A stretch of 64,000 nucleotides of DNA. It comes from Bradyrhizobium sp. AZCC 2176 (lineage in GTDB: Bacteria; Pseudomonadota; Alphaproteobacteria; Rhizobiales; Xanthobacteraceae). Under the pieces are notes generated by a model. It was not told the origin of the DNA and did not search any database. It worked only from the letters and a program-made list of their open reading frames with translations. The position numbers were made by a program, and so were the translations under genes. Shown piece after piece: positions 61,904-64,000 of this stretch. The first letter of the stretch is position 1; each line of letters opens with the position of its first letter. The stretch spans positions 930,001-994,000 of the forward strand of contig NZ_JAZHRX010000001.1 in the NCBI RefSeq assembly GCF_036924645.1, written 5' to 3'.

Positions 61904-64000
61904 TCACTCCGCCGGCTCCGGAACCGAGTCCTGCGAAGCCGTCGATGCTGTCTCCGGCACGAGCAAGGCGCAGATTTCATGGAGCAAGCCGGCATCCCTC
62001 AGGATCGTGAAATGGTTGTCTCCGACCACGCCGCGATCGATGGCGTCCGGCAGTTGCGTCTCCAGCCGATCGCGCTGCGCCAGGCGGCCCGATGTCCACC
62101 AGCACAACGGCACGGCCGCAAGACGGCGCGGCGGCGCGGCATTCTGCGTCAGGGTCTTGAGGTGCCGGCCGACCGTGAACGCGCCGGCCAGGTCTTCGAC
62201 GCCGAGCAGTGTGTCGTCCGTCGGAGTTGCCTCTTCCAGTATCTGTGCGACCAGACGCCGGACAATCTCGGATGTCTCCGGCATGCCGGCACGCTTCGCA
62301 GCTTCGACATGCGGTTGGACATGAGCGGTTGCAGAGTGCGGAAGAACAGCCGAGAGCAATCCGGCGAGGTCATCGGTCCAGTGGACCACCGTTTCCTGCT
62401 GGTTCGATCTGCCATGCGGCCGCAGCACAAAGCTGTCGACCAGGGCGAGATAATCGACGCGTTCACCGCAGCGTTCGAGTTCGGCCGCAACGAGCGTGAC
62501 GAGAAGGCCTCCGAGCGACCAGCCAACCAGGCTGTAGGGACCGTGCGGCTGCGCCTGCCTGATCTCGTTCGCATAGTCCGAGGCCATCGCCTCGAGCGAC
62601 CGGTCGCTCCACGAACTATCGACAAGCATCCTGGATTGCACCCCGATCACCTGCCGGCGCCCTTCGAGGCGGCGCGCCAGCGGTCCATAATCGAACACGG
62701 TGCCGAAACCGCCATGCACGCAGAACACCGGATGCGCGCCACGAACCGCGGCATTCAGCGGCAGCAGCGCTGACGGCGCCAACGCAGCGGCGGGAGAGGC
62801 GCCGGCATCCGCGAGCAGCGCGCGGATCGTCGGCTTCTGCAGGAGATCGCGAAGCTTGATCTCGATGCCGAAGGTTTTGTCCTGCCGGAGCCGAGCCACG
62901 ACCTTGAGGCTGAGGATCGAATTGCCGCCCAGCTCGAAGAAATTATCGGTGACGCCGACTTGCGGCAGCTTGAGAATGTCGGCCCACAGCCGCGCCATCG
63001 CGGTTTCCGCAGGTCCTTGCGGTGCCACGAAGCTTCGTCCAGCCGAGTCGGGAGCCGGCAGCGCACGCCGGTCAATCTTGCCGCTCGACAATGTCGGCAG
63101 CCGCTCAAGCACCATGATCCGCGCCGGCACCATGTAGACCGGCAAGGTCTGCTTCAGGAAACCGATTACTCTTTCGACCAGAGCCTCGGCCGCGGCTTCC
63201 GACGCGTCCCTTGCCGCCTTCGGCGCGATGTAGGCAACGAGCTGGCTTCCGGCAGCGCCGGCCAGCGCCACCACGGCCGCCTGCTCGATCTCCTCGTGAC
63301 GAAGCAGCGAGGTCTGAATTTCTCCGAGCTCGATCCGGAAGCCGTTGACCTTGACCTGGTCGTCGCTGCGGCCGAGATATTCGACGGTACCGTCTTCGCG
63401 CCATCGCGCAAGGTCACCGGTGCGGTATAGCCGGCCCCCCGGCAGCGCAGAGAATGGATCAGGCACGAAACGCTCGGCAGTCATGCCCGCCTTGCCGTGA
63501 TAGCCGCGCGCCAGTCCAACCCCTCCAAGACAAAGTTCACCGGCGACACCAGCGGGAATGACATTGAGCGAACTGTCGAGAATGTAGGCGCTGCGGTCGC
63601 CGACCGGCAAACCGATCGGCGCGTATGGTGTCTCGCATTCGGAAGCGCCGTCGACCTTCCAGACCAGCGGCGTGACGACGGTTTCGGTCGGGCCGTAGCC
63701 GTTGATCAGGATCCGCGGCTTCAGAACGCGCTTGACCTTGTCGAAGCCCGCCTTCGGCATCGCCTCGCCACCGAACGAGTACAGCTTGACCGGCGGCGGG
63801 TTGCCCGTCTGCTCGACGGCCTCCGCGACCTGCTGGAGGTAGGCCGGCGGCAGCCCGATATGGCTGACACGATGCGCGTGCAGGTTTTCGACCGTCTGCT
63901 CCGGCGTCCACAATTCGGCGTCACGCATCAAGAGGCGCGCACCATGCGACAATACTGTCAACCAGCGCTCATGGGCGCCGTCGAAGGCCAGCGACAGGAA
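61904..64000 (-). CDS. Siderophore non-ribosomal peptide synthetase, 3' part (A-PCP-TE)
   Basis: Runs off the right edge; about 698 residues are seen, open from base 64000. The adenylation domain shows NGYGPTETVV, GELCLGGVGLARGY, YRTGDLARW and VKVNGFRIELGEIQ, closing with GKIDRRALPAP. The carrier motif FFELGGNSILSL has its Ser codon near 62920. A thioesterase ends the protein with VGWSLGGLLV (Ser near 62518) and a late His in GDNHFTIL. The terminal module thus loads one residue and releases or cyclises the product. It shares the strand with the esterase, fhuD and fhuB downstream. Confidence 0.94.
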   Translation of the reverse strand, partial: FLSLAFDGAHERWLTVLSHGARLLMRDAELWTPEQTVENLHAHRVSHIGLPPAYLQQVAEAVEQTGNPPPVKLYSFGGEAMPKAGFDKVKRVLKPRILINGYGPTETVVTPLVWKVDGASECETPYAPIGLPVGDRSAYILDSSLNVIPAGVAGELCLGGVGLARGYHGKAGMTAERFVPDPFSALPGGRLYRTGDLARWREDGTVEYLGRSDDQVKVNGFRIELGEIQTSLLRHEEIEQAAVVALAGAAGSQLVAYIAPKAARDASEAAAEALVERVIGFLKQTLPVYMVPARIMVLERLPTLSSGKIDRRALPAPDSAGRSFVAPQGPAETAMARLWADILKLPQVGVTDNFFELGGNSILSLKVVARLRQDKTFGIEIKLRDLLQKPTIRALLADAGASPAAALAPSALLPLNAAVRGAHPVFCVHGGFGTVFDYGPLARRLEGRRQVIGVQSRMLVDSSWSDRSLEAMASDYANEIRQAQPHGPYSLVGWSLGGLLVTLVAAELERCGERVDYLALVDSFVLRPHGRSNQQETVVHWTDDLAGLLSAVLPHSATAHVQPHVEAAKRAGMPETSEIVRRLVAQILEEATPTDDTLLGVEDLAGAFTVGRHLKTLTQNAAPPRRLAAVPLCWWTSGRLAQRDRLETQLPDAIDRGVVGDNHFTILRDAGLLHEICALLVPETASTASQDSVPEPAE

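Noticed and set aside
1..64000. CRISPR array or complete insertion sequence
   Set aside because: No regularly spaced direct repeats and no transposase-like protein were seen; the only mobile-element gene is the integrase remnant.

Overview
The window looks like a chromosomal segment of a GC-rich alphaproteobacterium, most likely Bradyrhizobium or a close Nitrobacteraceae relative. The grounds are the Bug/TctC-type binding protein at the left edge, several small lineage-typical proteins (DUF6647, DUF1127-like, short exported peptides), dispersed copies of a tRNA-Met/Ile2(CAU) 3' half, and TTAGA-type inverted repeats like rhizobial Irr iron-control elements. This assignment is inference; no complete rRNA or tRNA gene is present.

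Layout. 1-2.8 kb: end of a Bug gene, a dispersed repeat and five small minus-strand genes. 3.1-8.6 kb: a LuxR-type regulator divergent from a giant SARP/cyclase-like/AAA/TPR regulator whose cyclase domain has lost key residues. 9.2-19.2 kb: a minus-strand operon ugpB-ugpA-ugpE-GDPD-phoD-IMPase-like-sorC-xylB followed by a polyol dehydrogenase; it reads as a pathway that imports a glycerophospho-polyol type phosphodiester, cleaves and dephosphorylates it, and feeds the polyol to xylulose 5-phosphate. A quasi-palindromic operator occurs exactly 59 bases upstream of both ugpB and the dehydrogenase. 19.5-27.2 kb: a second Ugp-like ABC operon with its own ATPase and an EEP-family phosphoesterase, a divergent DeoR regulator and a Na/Pi cotransporter. 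The first operon has no ATPase, so the UgpC-like ATPase may serve both. 27.2-31.8 kb: a Gld-type ABC operon (ATPase, permease, GldG-like, DUF4340, HupE-like), followed by a periplasmic metallo-beta-lactamase-fold hydrolase.

33-44 kb is a patchwork with four copies of a tRNA 3' half (8.8, 33.3, 38.1, 43.8 kb), three copies of a second repeat and a frameshifted tyrosine-integrase remnant. This is the signature of repeated island insertion. Between these marks lie a PanE-like reductase and MFS transporter, an AdaA-type repair regulator, a GST-SDR-TetR operon with a very clear operator-promoter, and a lipase/DUF4403 pair.

43.8-49.3 kb: amino-sugar/muropeptide catabolism (nagA with an unexpected aspartokinase downstream; divergent GlcNAc kinase, murQ and a SIS-domain deaminase). 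49.3-64 kb: a hydroxamate siderophore locus: phosphopantetheinyl transferase, amino-acid N-hydroxylase, IucB-like acyltransferase, PvdE-like exporter, DUF2218/siderophore-interacting reductase, FhuC-FhuB-FhuD uptake, an esterase and the 3' end of an NRPS (A-PCP-TE) that runs off the right edge. Two near-identical 15-bp iron-box-like motifs precede the transferase and the exporter/reductase pair.
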